Part shown: positions 46,001 through 58,452 of the stretch, one piece after another
Numbering within the stretch: the stretch's first letter is position 1
How the letters are laid out: each line of letters opens with the position of its first letter
Origin: Eucommia ulmoides
Taxonomy: Eukaryota; Streptophyta; Magnoliopsida; Garryales; Eucommiaceae
Assembly: GCA_016647705.1 (NCBI GenBank)
Contig: CM028334.1
Span: 5,580,046-5,644,045 of the forward strand
Reading direction: 5' to 3'
Length of the DNA: 64,000 nt
Notes under the pieces: model-generated
What the model saw: only the letters and a program-made list of their open reading frames with translations
Told to the model about the DNA's origin: nothing
Database searches by the model: none
Translations under genes and position numbers: made by a program

Positions 46001-46762
46001 GTTGACTCTAATTATATTTTATTTTTTATATGCATATTTTATTGTTCAATTTTTTTCATTAAATTTTTTAATATTATAAATTTGAAAACGAATTTTTTTA
46101 TTTATAAATAAATATTTTTCACCCTCGAAAAAATTACAAATAAATTTCTCTCTCTAAAATTACAAGTAAATTTTCCTCTCTCTCCAAAATTTACAAACAA
46201 ATAAATTTGTCTATCTAAAATTTCAAGTAACTTTTCCCCTCTCTCTAAAATTTACAAACACAAAAGTATCTCTCTCTAAAATTACAGGTGACTTCCCCAC
46301 TCTCTCTCTCTAAAATTACAAGTAAATTCCTCTCTCTCTCTCTCTCTAAAATTTACAAATAAAAACATCTTTCTCTCTCTAGATTAAAATTACAAGTAAA
46401 TCTCTTTCTCATCTCGTGCTTTGATTCCTGATGGAGCATCCTTGTAAGATAATTTTTTAGTTAAAAATATTGTAAAATGCACGCCAAAGTCACGAGGCAA
46501 GCAATTCGTAGAGCCAAGCACATGCTCTCTCTCTCTATATATATACTCTCTCTCTATATATATATAGATAAATAGATATATATATATATATTCATCTCTC
46601 TCTATATCTATATGTGTATATATTCATGGCAATTATTTAATCCAAATGATATTCTTCTCCAGCAAATTAATTAAAGCCTGCCTGTTGTCACGCGACATCA
46701 CGTGATCCTTTCTTACTAACTCTTCTCTTTGGACAACCTTATATATTATGAGATCTACACAA
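43074..46762. repeat. Segmental duplication, copy B, left part
   Basis: Colinear with 1-444 plus 6395-9695. The point 43517/43518 is the undisturbed Helitron target site. No gene is seen apart from the small frame at 43981. Confidence 0.93.
43981..44262 (+). CDS. Small conserved frame, 93 aa, copy B (hypothetical)
   Basis: The same 93-codon frame as 6858-7139, with Ala instead of Thr near the end. It has no recognised domain. The surrounding 450 bp to the left differs between copies at roughly 1 percent by eye, so the frame's near-identity is only weak evidence for constraint. Confidence 0.2.
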   Translation: MFWEALHFTCCCFRSVGLSPKIMKFLIRRFELLGSFNHLPSMVPLAGSCIFKTPQNPSHNTTEFDISSSKSCTPKHCKINQLFLYPLFRSAFC

Positions 46763-46915
46763 CCCCGGGTACAAAAGAACTTTTCCGAACCCCGGGTTTT
46801 AATTCCGAGGGATTAGATCCCCAAGTAACACTAATTCTGTAAATAAGTTTAAAATGACGCTTTCTCAGTATTATTTTTTTTTAAATATAATAAATGGACA
46901 AACAACTCTCACTTC
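46763..46915. other. B-only junction sequence
   Basis: These 153 bp replace the 9.4-kb A-only segment. They contain AACCCCGGGT twice (about 46761 and 46788) and end in AT-rich filler. It is a candidate deletion or insertion scar. Confidence 0.6.
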
Positions 46916-47159
46916 CTACCCCCAGCTTCCTTTTTATTTTTTTTAAAAGAATATATTTAACCTTTTTACCGCCTAAAAGTTTATGTTTAGATTCGTTTTG
47001 TATTCAATCTTTTACTTGCAATTATCGTTAGATCCAGAAAATTGGTTGAAGATGAGTTAATTTTTTAAAATCACAATTAAATATTTTTTAATTCTTTAGA
47101 CTTTATGTAAAATTTTAACATATTTTAATTTATTTTTTCTAAAAATATAGGAATAATAG

Positions 47160-47460
47160 TGTAAATTTTAAAAAAATTGAGGTTGGATTTGAATTCCTTA
47201 ATAGATCCGCCACTGATTGCGACAGACTGCATGTTAAAATTCATAAATTGTAAGCAAACGGTTCAAATCGTCATTCTCAACTAGCGGTATTCATGGACTA
47301 GGGTGGGTCGGGTTCAGAGCCCAATGAAAATTTTCAAAAGTTAAAGGTGGATTTGAATCCCACCAGACTCCTAATAGAATTGCCACTGATGGCAACAGAC
47401 TGCACATTAAAATTCATAAATTGTAACCAAATGGTTCAAATCATCATTCTCAACTAGGGG
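47160..47460. repeat. Imperfect tandem duplication upstream of the kinase gene
   Basis: A block containing TGGATTTGAAT, AAAATTCATAAATTGTAA and GGTTCAAATC occurs twice in B (47185-47290 and 47350-47460) but once in A (about 19400-19520). Confidence 0.7.
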
Positions 47461-47939
47461 TGTTCATGGCCGAACTAGGCCGAGTTCGGGCCGAACCCAA
47501 CCTAATAAATTATAAGAATTTGTAGGATTGGGCGGACTCCCAAGCTCAACTATAAATTTTATCTCAAAAAATAACATTTTCGGCTAGAATTTGACATATT
47601 CTTTTTAGGAACATAGTGAATTAGAACATTTCTAACAAAGTTAGCAAAAGTTACAAACCAAAGTTTTGAGTAATCACATCAATCTTGAAAAGGCATTTTT
47701 TTTTTTTTTTTTTAATATAAATAAAAAACCTTTTAGATATTGTTTCCAAAGTTGCATACAAAAACAAATATGAAGTTCAAAATGAAAATAAATGTAATCT
47801 TTCGGGGTAGAAAGTGTAATTTATAATTTTTAAAGAAACCCAAGAAAACAGTCATTTCCTCACTCGCTCAACACAGATAAACAAATCCAAAAAACACCCA
47901 TATCCTAAAATTCCATTTTTTCTCTGCTCAAACATCATG

Positions 47940-48142
47940 GCCTAGCTGTTCTTGATCCGGAGATTCTGGGTCTTTCAAATATATATACAATATATATTTA
48001 TATATATATATATATATATATGTTTGTATATATCATCTCCTTAAAATCACCATAGCCCACAAGACATGATTTTGTTTTTCTTCCGTTGTCTCTCCTCCCT
48101 AGGCTCTCTCTCTCTCTAGTGAATTTGTAGCATATAGCTGTA
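47940..48142 (+). promoter_or_regulatory. Upstream region and CT-rich leader of the kinase gene
   Basis: A (TA)n tract lies at 47994-48022. It is followed by a conserved stretch and a short CT run (48104-48118) before the ATG, typical of plant 5' leaders. The TA tract is much shorter or absent in copy A. A TATA box cannot be distinguished from the microsatellite. Confidence 0.35.
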
Positions 48143-51100
48143 ATGCCTGTTCATCCATGGACCCTTTTCTTTCTAATAATCTTTTCTTCCATTGTTTCCT
48201 TCTCCTCCGCCGTCAACTACCAAGGTGAAGCTTTGCTTTCATGGCGGTGGAGCTTGAACGGTTCAGTGGAGGCGTTGGGAAATTGGGACCCAACCGACGA
48301 AACCCCATGTGGGTGGTTTGGGATTTTATGCAACTCCAATGGAGAAGTTGAGCAACTCAATCTGAGGGACGTCGATTTGTTCGGGAATGTTCCGTCGGAT
48401 TTCGGCGCTTTAATGTCGATGAATAAGCTGGTTTTGTCGGGGACGAATCTCACTGGTTCGATTCCGAAGGGGATTGGCGATTTACTGAGACTGGTTTATT
48501 TGGATTTGAGCGAAAATGGCTTTACCGGAGAAATCCCAGTTGAGATTTGCCGGTTGCCGGAGCTGGAAGAGATTTACCTGAATTCGAATCGGCTGGAAGG
48601 GTCGATTCCGGCGGAAATTGGGAATCTGACGAGTCTGGTGCGGCTGACTCTGTACGATAACCAGCTCGCTGGTGGAATTCCGAGCTCCATTGGAGGTCTG
48701 AAGAAGCTCGAAGTGATTAGAGCCGGCGGGAACAAGAACCTCGAAGGGCCACTGCCCGGAGAAATCGGTAACTGTACTAATTTGGTGATGTTGGGTCTTG
48801 CCGAAACGAGCATCTCCGGCTTCCTCCCGTCATCACTCGGCCAATTGAAGAGGCTACAAACGATCGCCATCTACACCGCCTTGCTATCCGGCCAAATTCC
48901 GCCGGAGTTGGGCGACTGCACCACCCTGGAGAACATCTACTTGTACGAGAATTCACTCACTGGGTCGATTCCGGCACTGTTGGGGAATATCAAAAACCTC
49001 CAGAATCTCTTACTCTGGCAGAACAACTTGGTCGGAACCATTCCGCCGGAGCTCGGAAATTGCAGAGAACTACTCGTGATCGACATATCAATGAATTCGC
49101 TCACCGGAATCATCCCGGAGACGGTGGGTAACTTGAGCTCGTTGCAGGAACTTCAACTCAGCGTCAATCAGATTTCTGGCCCGATTCCAACTCAACTGGG
49201 TGATTGCACGAGCTTGACCCACATAGAGCTCGACAACAACCAGATCACCGGCACAATCCCGCCGGCATTAGGAAATCTGACGAATCTGACGCTGCTTTTT
49301 CTGTGGCAGAATCTAATCGAAGGGCATATTCCTCCTACGATATCGTCATGTCGGAATCTCGAAGCCGTTGATCTATCGCAAAACGGATTAACAGGTCCCA
49401 TTCCGGCGGGTCTATTCGAGTTGCAGAAGCTCAATAAGCTTTTGCTTCTGTCCAATAATTTGTCCGGCACGATTCCGCCGGAGATCGGAAAATGCTCGTC
49501 GTTGATTCGATTTCGCGCCAGCGAGAACAAGCTCGCCGGATCAATTCCGCCGCAGATTGGGTTTCTTAAGAACTTGAATTTCTTGGATCTTGGGGAGAAC
49601 AGGATTACCGGCGTTATACCACCGGATATCTCCGGTTGCTGGAATCTGTCGTTCTTGGATTTGCATTCGAACTCCATATCGGGAAACTTGCCAGAGAATT
49701 TGAATCAGCTTGGTTCCCTCCAATTGCTTGATGTCTCCGACAATCTTATAGAAGGGGCGTTAAGTCCTAGTTTGGGCTCACTGAGTTCACTCTCCAAACT
49801 CGTTCTCGCCGGGAATCGGTTCTCCGGCCCAATTCCGACTCAACTCGGATCGTGTTGGAAGCTTCAGTTACTTGACCTAAGCAGCAACCAACTCTCCGGC
49901 CAGATTCCGGGAAGTTTGGGCAAGATTCCGGGGCTTGAGATCGCATTAAATGTAAGCTGGAACCAACTCTCCGGCGTGATTCCGGCTGAGTTCACGGCGT
50001 TGGACAAGCTCGGTGTCTTGGACCTCTCTCACAACCAACTTTCCAGCGACCTGAAATTCCTGGCCAACCTTCAGAATCTCGTTGTCCTCAATATATCCAA
50101 CAATAATTTCTCTGGCGACGTACCCAACACTCCATTCTTCTCGAAGCTTCCGTTGAACGTACTTTCCGGAAACCCAGACCTCTGCTTTTCCGGCAACAGT
50201 TGTGCGGCCGAGAAAGGCTCTGCCGCCAGGCGTAACAAGGCTGCGAGGTTAGCGATGGTGGTGCTACTCTGCACTGCGTGCATCCTCCTCCTAGCCGCCC
50301 TCTACATCATCATTGGTAGTTGGATTCGGGACCGACGGGCCCACGGCAGTGAAGACGACGTCGAGATGGGTCCACCATGGGAGGTCACTCTCTACCAAAA
50401 ACTCGACTTGTCAATCGTCGATATCGCCAAAGCCTTAACATCCGGCAACATAATCGGGCGCGGTCGAACCGGCATCGTCTACCGGGCAATCCTCCCGTCG
50501 GGATTAACCATCGCCGTCAAGAGATTCCGGTCATCGGATAAGGACTCTGCTTCAGCTTTCTCGTCGGAAATCTCAACCTTATCCAAAATCAGGCACCGGA
50601 ACATAGTCCGACTTCTGGGTTGGGGAGCAAATCAGAAAACGAAGCTACTGTTTTACGATTATTTGCCCAACGCAACGCTAGGCGCGCTGTTACACGAGAG
50701 TTGCGGCAGCGGCGGAGGCGGAGTGCCGGTGGAGTGGGAAACGCGATTCAAAATCACGTTGGGTGTTGCGGAAGGGCTGGCTTATTTGCACCACGACTGC
50801 GCGCCGCCGATTCTCCACCGTGACGTGAAGGCCCACAACATACTGTTGGGGGATCGATATGAGCCGTGTTTGGCCGACTTCGGCTTGGCTCGAATCGTAG
50901 AAGATGAAAACGGGTCTTTTTCAGCTAACCCGCAATTTGCCGGCTCCTACGGCTACATGGCTCCGGGTATTTATTATTCATTTTTTCTAAAGGGAAAATT
51001 ACATTTTGGTCCATGGTTGGTTAAAATCTATCAGAATCCTGAGACTTATCAAATTATACATTGATTTTTCAAGTTTTACAATTATTTCAATCTAATAAAA

Positions 51101-52230
51101 TTAAAAATATTATTAATGATTTTAGACGAAAAATTAGTTAAGTTCAACACGTGATTTTTTAATGGGTATATTTTGTAATTTTATTATTCTACTAGATCTA
51201 ACACGTTTTATATAAAAATCCCTAATTTATATAAATTCTAATAAATATAAAAAAAAAAAAAATAGACCCCTAAATCCGCCGCTGGTTATAAATTACTATT
51301 TTTATTTTATAAATTTCACTGATTGCACTCGTTGTATTTTATACACACTATAAAATAAATACTAAGTAACATAATTAGAAATTAATAAAAAAAAAAAATC
51401 ATTTTTCTTCCATTTGGGTTTCATTCAAAAACTAAATTAAATGCAGTATTGGGGAGCTTTGCATGTGAAAAGCCTTGAGATTTCTTCACCCATATGCCAA
51501 AGGCATTGTCTTGACCTTTTTGGCACCATCCCCTACAAAAATATGTGCCCACCTAAAGCTAGTTATGGCTTTTGTCATGCCCCTTTGGCCCTTTTCGTAT
51601 GTCATGTCCCTCGATATATGTATAGTTCCTTTCATTCTATGCACTACTTATATGGTTCATTGGAAAAAAAAAATAGTGACATTCAACTAATGTTTTAAGA
51701 TAATTGATTTGCTTTTATTTGCAGAATATGCTTGTATGCGGAAAATTACAGAAAAGAGTGACGTCTTCAGTTTCGGAGTAGTTTTGTTGGAAATCATAAC
51801 AGGGAAGAAACCAGTGGACCCGTCATTCCTAGATGAGCAACACGTTATCCAGTGGGTTCACACTCATCTGAAGAGCAAAAAAGATCCGGTAGACGTAATC
51901 GACCTAAAACTTCAAGGTCACCCAGACACCCACATACAAGAGATGTTGCAGGCGCTCGGGATATCCTTGCTCTGCACCAGTTATCGAGCAGAGGATCGAC
52001 CAACGATGAAAGATGTGGTGGCGTTATTAAGAGAGATTCGACATGATACAACAACAACAACAGTTGGAGGGGAGATCCACAAGCCTACAACGAAAGCTTT
52101 GGCAAAGCCCGACGGCCCATCTTATTCGTCCTCGTCTGTGACCCCAGCCCAATTGATGATGATACAGGGGTCATCGAACTGTTCGCTCGCATACTCTTCA
52201 TCGGGTAATTATCCCTCTGGGAATCAATAG
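48143..52230 (+). CDS. LRR receptor-like serine/threonine kinase, subfamily XI (RGI3/RGI4/RGI5-like), two exons
   Basis: Join 48143-50966 and 51725-52230: 3330 nt, 1109 residues, with a GT..AG intron of 758 bp. The split codon rebuilds the APE glutamate (E942), the usual intron position in this subfamily. Residues 1-23 are a signal peptide. An N-terminal LRR cap (GNWDPTDETPCGWFGILC) is followed by about 25 plant-type LRRs (roughly 66-690). One membrane span lies at about 704-727. The kinase domain starts near 765 with GRGRTGIVY, Lys793 in IAVK, H892-R893-D894, D912-F913-G914 and APE. It is an RD kinase with all catalytic residues. The tail SSNCSLAYS is typical of the group. By family it should sit in the plasma membrane and bind a sulfated or post-translationally modified peptide (RGF/GLV or related). 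The ligand is inferred from resemblance to Arabidopsis RGI receptors and is not shown by the sequence. It is the only intact gene in the window and the donor-like paralogue of the wreck at 20202. Confidence 0.95.
50967..51724 (+). other. Intron of the LRR receptor kinase
   Basis: Donor GTATTT follows CCGG, and the acceptor TTTGCAG precedes AATATGC. It is AT-rich with poly-A runs. The copy A intron is similar but has lost its acceptor. Confidence 0.93.
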
Positions 52231-52396
52231 TTTATTTTTTTTCATTTATTCTTTTTGTAAAATCATGATTTATAAAGAGTAGGATGCCATTATGTAAAAT
52301 ATTAGGGAAAGTGTCTTTTTCCCCCTTTTTCTCTCTATTAGATCTAGTAACAATATGCTCAAAATGAGTGTATAGCAAACCTAATAGCAATTTCTC

Positions 52397-52402
52397 AATA
52401 AA
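52397..52402 (+). terminator. Candidate polyadenylation signal AATAAA
   Basis: AATAAA lies about 167 bp after the kinase stop codon in an AT-rich 3' region and is conserved in position with copy A. Confidence 0.4.
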
Positions 52403-52909
52403 TAGGACGAAGAAGAAAAAGTCAATTTTGCATCAATTCTCAAAAGACGAAGATGAAAAAAAAATTAAAAAAAAAAATGATAAGTCGATGTACACATAAA
52501 TTAGCCCTGACAACACTTTACCGTAAATCTTAAAATAAAATAAAATGTAGCAACGTTATTATCAAAAACTCCAAAAATGGGTTTTGGAGGATGATTTTCT
52601 CTCTCCCCTAGAGAGAGAATGTGTGGTTGTGAAGAATTTTAGCCATTCCCCACTCTTCTCACACATAATTATCCATGGATAAGAAAGAAGCTTCTTTCAT
52701 CTCACGCAACTATCCATGCCCCCCCACCCCTCCTAGGACCCCTCAACATCCCCAACCCACACCCCACCATGTGAAAGATATAATACATACAAAGTATATG
52801 CAAAAAGATCGCCAAATTGACATGCGAAAGATAGCAATTTGCACAATCAAAAAGAGAATAGGCAGGTAGATCATATGTCCCTTTAAGCAACAATACACAT
52901 ATGTCTGGA

Positions 52910-53335
52910 CTTTAACTCGCCCTTAAAAACACATTGAAAGATGAGAATTGCTAACTCAAGATCAAATAACACAAATAATGTGGAATCCAACACACACCCC
53001 TCACGTGCAGGAATGACTTTGCCAAACTTCTGCGAACAAATATTGAGGGACCAACATCAATATGAGATTGCGAATGGATATCGAGAGGGGGTTAACACCA
53101 ACATCACACAAATAGCTTGATTATGATACCATGTAAAAACCCAAGGGGCCTAACTCACTTTAAAAAAAAAAACGTCTTGAAAGAGGAGAATTGTCTTAGA
53201 CTTTATATATAACTTAGGATCTGGTACCACAAGTGATGTCAGATTCAACACGCACTTTTCACTCACAAGGTTGACTTTGTTAAACTACTGCGAATAGATA
53301 TCGGAGGATTCCACATCAATGTTGGATTCAATAGT
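52910..53335 (-). mobile_element. TRIM-like element, minus strand
   Basis: Two related blocks (about 52912-53015 and 53150-53300) each contain AACACA..(A/T)(T/G)TG..TTCAACAC-like phrases followed by ACT(T/A)CTGCGAA. Between them GATACCATGT (53125-53134) reads ACATGGTATC on the minus strand, matching a tRNA-Met primer-binding site. A single related block lies at 57385-57565. There is no coding region. Confidence 0.5.
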
Positions 53336-53740
53336 TGATTAATCCATCCTTGCTGTTGTTCATGACATAATATTTCATAAAGATATACACAATTTCATAT
53401 TAAAAAATCATTTTCTTTCAAATAATTTGATTTGATTCGTGTTAAGTGAGAGGTCGTGAGTTTTCTCCTACTTGATGTTGGTCTATTTCACCATAAATAA
53501 TTGACATAAATCAAACATAAAAAAAAATCATAGGGACCCTCCTACATGATTAGATATTGGATCTGCCATTTCTGATTCTCATGATTTTCTTTTTTAAAAT
53601 AAAAAAATAAAATAAATGGGAAGAAGATGAATTGGAAGATTGAGAGAATAATAAAGCTATGTTGTACTAAAAGATTCTGAGAGGTCATGATATTGAAGTT
53701 GCAGGCCCAACAGATTAACTTGATTATGTCAGACTTTTGA
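53336..53740. other. Intergenic, no gene seen
   Basis: AT-rich sequence without recognisable coding or repeat boundaries. Confidence 0.6.
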
Positions 53741-54063
53741 GGATGGATTTGGTTAGATAGAAAATGAATGGAAAAAAAAATTTATTTAGTTAGATGAAAA
53801 ATGAAAGGGAAAAAAAAATAAGATAGAAAAAATACAATTTCCGGGACAATTTTTTTTTCCTAACAAATGAGAAGAAATTGGAGGAAAGTTATGAAAAATG
53901 AATAAAATTACAATTATACTCTTGATAATATAATTTTTAATTTATTTTTATAATATATGAAAGTAAAATAGTAAAAGTAAATTATTTTTTCTCATTTCAT
54001 TTTTCTTCCTTAACCAACGGAAAAATAATTTTCCTTTCAAATTCATTCTTCAAATAATCCACC
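53741..54063. mobile_element. MITE-like block related to 54325-55400
   Basis: The left end GGATGGATTTGGTTAG and the interior phrases ACTCTTGATAAT and TTTATTTTTATAATATATGA match the element at 54325. The right end is poorly defined and the target duplication does not match. Confidence 0.38.
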
Positions 54064-54324
54064 AATGGAGCCAGTACATAGTTTTAGCTAAGAATGTAGA
54101 TAGTTTACTTGAAATAGTATAAGGTACTAATCAAAATGAATTTCTTTAAAAGATCAAATTTTTTAATATAAAACCCTAGATGTCAAAATTGATGCAAGAA
54201 TTGAAATCTAGGGCCCTTTAAACCTAGGAAAACATGTACACATTATTAAAAATTCAAACAAAATGCTCACTTTGGAGTTATTAAATTTTAAATATTTATA
54301 TGAAAAATATAATTTTTTTTGTAA

Positions 54325-55400
54325 GGGTGCATTGGTTTAAGTGAAAAAATAGACGGATAGAAAAACAAAGAAACGAAAATAGGATGGAAAAAAAAAAAAA
54401 AATTATTATAGAGGAAAAATTGAAGGGAAAGAAAAATAAGAAGAAAAATGAAGGAGAATTTTTTTAAAAAACTAATATTATAGTTTTAGGGCATGTTTGA
54501 TAAAAAAATTAAGTGTTTAAAACTGATTATATTAAGTACTTAATTAATTAAATTTGTTTGATAAATATAATTAGTATCACTTAATTAATTAAGTTAACTT
54601 AAAAATTAAATTAAAATGTGAGTAAAAAATTAAGTCAAAGTCCATTGATTTATTTTATTTTGCTTAATGCACTCCATTATTTTTCACTTAAAAAAATTAT
54701 ATTTTGACTATTTTACCCTTGATTTTCTATGAAGGTTTAATTAGAATTAGGATGAATGAGAATTGAATTAATTTTGAATTATTTTATGATTTTAATTTTA
54801 TTTTATATTTAAATTATTATTATAATTTAATTTAAGCAATCAAATTACATAAAAAAATACATAATATTTACATATTTTTGGGTTAATTTCTACTTTTAAT
54901 TTTAATATAATTTTTTTTTTTTAAAATGGCACCCTGATTTTCTTGTTTTGTTCTCAATTTTTTTTTTTTTTCATATTATCTTGATTCAAAAGTAGTTATG
55001 TAAATTAAATAATTTTTAGTATACAAATTTTGTACTTATCAAACAAATAAAAAAAGTTCAGCACTTAAATTTTCAGCACAATTTTATTAAACAACTTTCT
55101 TAAATTTTCAGCACTTAAAATTTCAACAATTAATTTTCAGCACTTAAAAATTAAGTCGTTATCAAACAAACCCTTACTCTTGATAATAAAATCTTTTAAT
55201 TTATTTTTACAATATATGAGGATAAAATTATAAATTAAATAAACGAATAAATTCCTTTCTCTTATTTTTCTTTTTTAATCAAATATGAAATCTTATATTC
55301 TCCTTCTTTTACATCCTTCTAAACAAATAATACAAGGAAAAATAATTTTCCTCGTTTTTTTTTCTCTTAAATTTTTCTATCTTCCCGACCAAACACACCC
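54325..55400. mobile_element. MITE with TTTGGT-type ends, interrupted by a nested element
   Basis: The left end GGGTGCATTGGTTTAAG and the reverse complement of the right end, GGGTGTGTTTGGTCGGG, form imperfect inverted repeats. TAA flanks both sides (54322-54324 and 55401-55403). Removing the inner element plus one TTA joins TAGTTTTA to CTCTTGATAAT, which matches the uninterrupted paralogue at about 53910. Confidence 0.62.
54489..55173. mobile_element. Nested MITE, 685 bp
   Basis: The left end GGGCATGTTTGATAAAAA and the reverse complement of the right end, GGGTTTGTTTGATAACG, are inverted repeats. TTA flanks it on both sides (54486-54488 and 55174-55176). The interior is AT-rich and rich in CACTTAA/TTAAGTG phrases in both orientations. 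Confidence 0.7.
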
Positions 55401-55403
55401 TAA

Positions 55404-57384
55404 CAGATTGAGCAATTGGGGCATTGATACGGGTGGTTCTACCCACGTAATGTCACACGTTTTATGCGGTTCGTAATGGGCCAACTCAACCAAAGCCCAT
55501 CAACATTTTGCAAGTTGTACTCCATTGGGCCTAATCAATGAGCCCATCGTGGACCGTGACAAAACATGAGCTCATTATAAAATGACCCATAGAGATATTA
55601 TCTCCTCAGGCCTACAAACACTCTCAACACGAACCACAACGTAGACATGGAGACTCTCCAAATGAACCTGACGAAATTCGTAGGAAGGTAGATATTCTTA
55701 TTTTATAAATATTGTTTCATTTAGGTCAAAACAGCCACAAAAGATTTTACTTTGATAGACCTGTTAAACTTATTCTCACGCAAGAAGATATTTGGTCAAT
55801 ACCATACCGATATCCCAAGTACTAATCCCAAGCGTTGCAGGTGTTATTCAAGACTAGAGGAGTGGATTGCCGACAAAATCGTGCAGCCTCAGCCTCAGAA
55901 AAATGCAAAAACAAGTTGAAAAATGGCAGTGAACTCACCTTTACCTCCTTCAATCCCTAAGTGCAGATTTATCCTTTATGCCTCTTCTCCAGAATCATCT
56001 CTCTCTCTTCAACAGTTCTTCTCTTCGCTCCATCTTCAGTCAAAGTTCATCATCATTGTCTGAATAATCAGCATTTGCAGCATCATCATCATTCGAATTA
56101 TCGCTTGGATTTTCCATATACCATTTCAATCTTACTACTTTCTCCAGAAATTATGTACTCTAACCTGTACTTCTCATCCTCCGTCTCGAAACCCTAATTC
56201 CTTCAAACAGATCAATGCGATTCGATTCCAATTCCGATTCTGATCCAGTGAAGAAATTACTCTATGGATCGAGGAAGAGGAGGAGGTCAATTCAAGGGAT
56301 TTCCGGAATATTTCTGGATCCGGAACTCCGCGTCGCGATTCCGATCCTTTCCCGTCTGGCCGCCGCTCCTTCGTCCCGCCGGACTCTTTCTATCTGTTGT
56401 CGTATTTGTAAACGTGTCATCGCTTCAAGGAACGAATGATCAGACCGCCGTGACCTACCATAGCCGGAGAGGTTCAGATCGAAGGCGATTGATGAAGCGA
56501 AATCGTCATGAAATTGAGTGCATGACTGCAAGGGCTTGAAATTGCGGGAAAATGCTCAAATGCACGCTAATGGTAAATTTACCATTTGGTCCCTAAAGTT
56601 TAAGGTAATTGTTAAATTGGTCCTAAAGTTTAGGGTAACTGTTAAATTGGTCCTAAATATCGTAATTTAGGTTTTTTTTTTTTTTTTTTTTTTAATTTCG
56701 CTCCCGTATAATCGTTATTAATTATTATTAGAGCTTTTTGCACTTTGTACACCTGAAGTTTCAGAAAATTCCACTTTAATTCCTATTCTTTTAGAAATTG
56801 AATTATAATTCTTTCTTCTAAATTAATTAAAATTTAAATATACAAATCTCAATTTAGAATTTTCAAACTACCAATATTTTGGGGTTAGTTTCATGGTTGG
56901 TCCCTAAAATTGAAGGTTAGCGTCAAATTAGTCCAATATCAATAACATTTAACCAATCATGTGTTGAATATAACATGATGTTAAAATTCAAAAACAACAC
57001 ACACATAAGTAATCATTCCATTCGTTCACGTTATGATACGATTGTTTTGTTTAATGTAAACATGTCATATTCAAAAATGTGAATATTACGTTACAAGACG
57101 TAATAGGATCATCGATTTTCAAAAACATACCCACGATTTATATGGAATAAAAATCTTATATGAACAAATAACAAAGAAAAATGACTGATTTACTTGAATG
57201 AAATCGCTCGAAAAAAATCTTTGAAATTTTTTCCAGTAAAATGATTTTGATATGAAATGCAACAATGATATATAATATGACTGGGCGTAAATTTGAGTAT
57301 TGAATCAACCCTATATGGGGAATGCATTCAATGATGCCGTTTGATTAGTTAAAAAAGAAATTATTTTTCATTGATCTTATAGAA
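55404..57384. other. Intergenic region with a GC-richer, possibly gene-derived patch (55960-56540)
   Basis: Between 55960 and 56540 the composition rises and overlapping frames appear (56215-56439, 56264-56539, and one on minus). None has a recognisable domain, so this may be an old exon or leader. At 56580-56660 the phrase AAATTGGTCCTAAAGTTTA is repeated with a period near 40 bp. The remainder is AT-rich. Confidence 0.45.
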
Positions 57385-57565
57385 ATTCAATGGAACTAAC
57401 TCACTCCAAAAAACCGTCTTATGAGAGAAGGATTGTCCTAAGTTTTATGATTCGGATTAGGTAACACAAGCGATGTGGGGTTCAATACACCCACTCATGT
57501 GCAGGGTGAATTTTGTCAAATTACTGCGAACGAATATCAGGGGGGCCAACATCAATGTGGAATTC
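57385..57565 (-). mobile_element. Solo TRIM LTR-like block
   Basis: ACTAACTCACTCCAAAA, then GATGTGGGGTTCAA and TTACTGCGAACGAATATC, match the TRIM-like element at 52910-53335. Only one block is present. Confidence 0.45.
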
Positions 57566-58452
57566 AACATATCTGACGACAACTCAAAATAGGAGACTTT
57601 GTTAAATATATTATTTCGGATTTTTAGGGAATATTATTGTCACTGAATTTGTGTTGGTTTAAAATTGGCACTAAATGGGGGCAATTAACGAGTCTTCAAT
57701 GTTTAATTGGTTTAGTTAAAAGGATGTGGAATAAACGGGTAGATTGGATCTCCTAATAAGTTCAACCAGTTATTACCTTAGAAAAGGTCAACTAATCGTT
57801 GATGTTAATTTGAATTTAATCGACACAATTTTTAAAATTTAAAGACTTAATTACAAAAATTGAAACATAAAAAATTAAGGCCCAATAATCCAAAGCTTTT
57901 AACTTAATGGATATGTATTTAATCTCCTTTGTGGAAGGTTTAGAGTTCAACCATTTCTCTCAACATATGTACCAAAAAAAAAAAAAAATAATTACAAAAT
58001 TTGAAACATCATAACTAAGGCCAATTTGGCAATGCTTTTTTAACTACTTTTTTGCTTTTATGTAAAAAAAAAAATACTTATTATTTTTATGGTAAGTGAA
58101 GTTATAAAAAGTATATTTAAAAATAAAAATAAATTAAAAATAATAATTTTATGTATTTTTTAAAAAATAAAAAATAATTATTTTAAATTTTTTATTTTTA
58201 TATTATAAGAGATCAATGGACTAGACATTTCTATTAAGTTTTTATTAAAATTGTATGTATTTATTTTTATTTTTATTTTTTTGTTACTAAATTTTGGTAA
58301 TGTGCCTAAATGTGGTATGGTATAACTTTGTCAAAGTAATTTGATTGGAAACAATATTCCTCTTTTTCTAAAGAAGGATAGAGAACAGAACCAACCCCAC
58401 AACCTAAAATGGATACTTGTCTTTGTATTACTCAATTAAATTTGCATATTAG
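57566..58452. other. Intergenic, no gene seen
   Basis: AT-rich sequence with A and T homopolymers and no recognisable element ends. Confidence 0.6.

Larger units (their letters stand above)
46916..52714. repeat. Segmental duplication, copy B, right part (contains intact RLK)
   Basis: Homologous to 19071-24745. The homology stops at CTATC in both copies, after the shared AGGATAAGAAAGAAGCTTC phrase. Confidence 0.93.

Noticed and set aside
47994-48022. TA-rich tract as a TATA box
   Set aside because: It is a dinucleotide microsatellite, and a functional TATA box cannot be told apart from it.
56215-56539. Two overlapping frames of 74 and 91 codons
   Set aside because: No domain is recognised and the frames conflict. 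Kept only as a note that the patch may be gene-derived.
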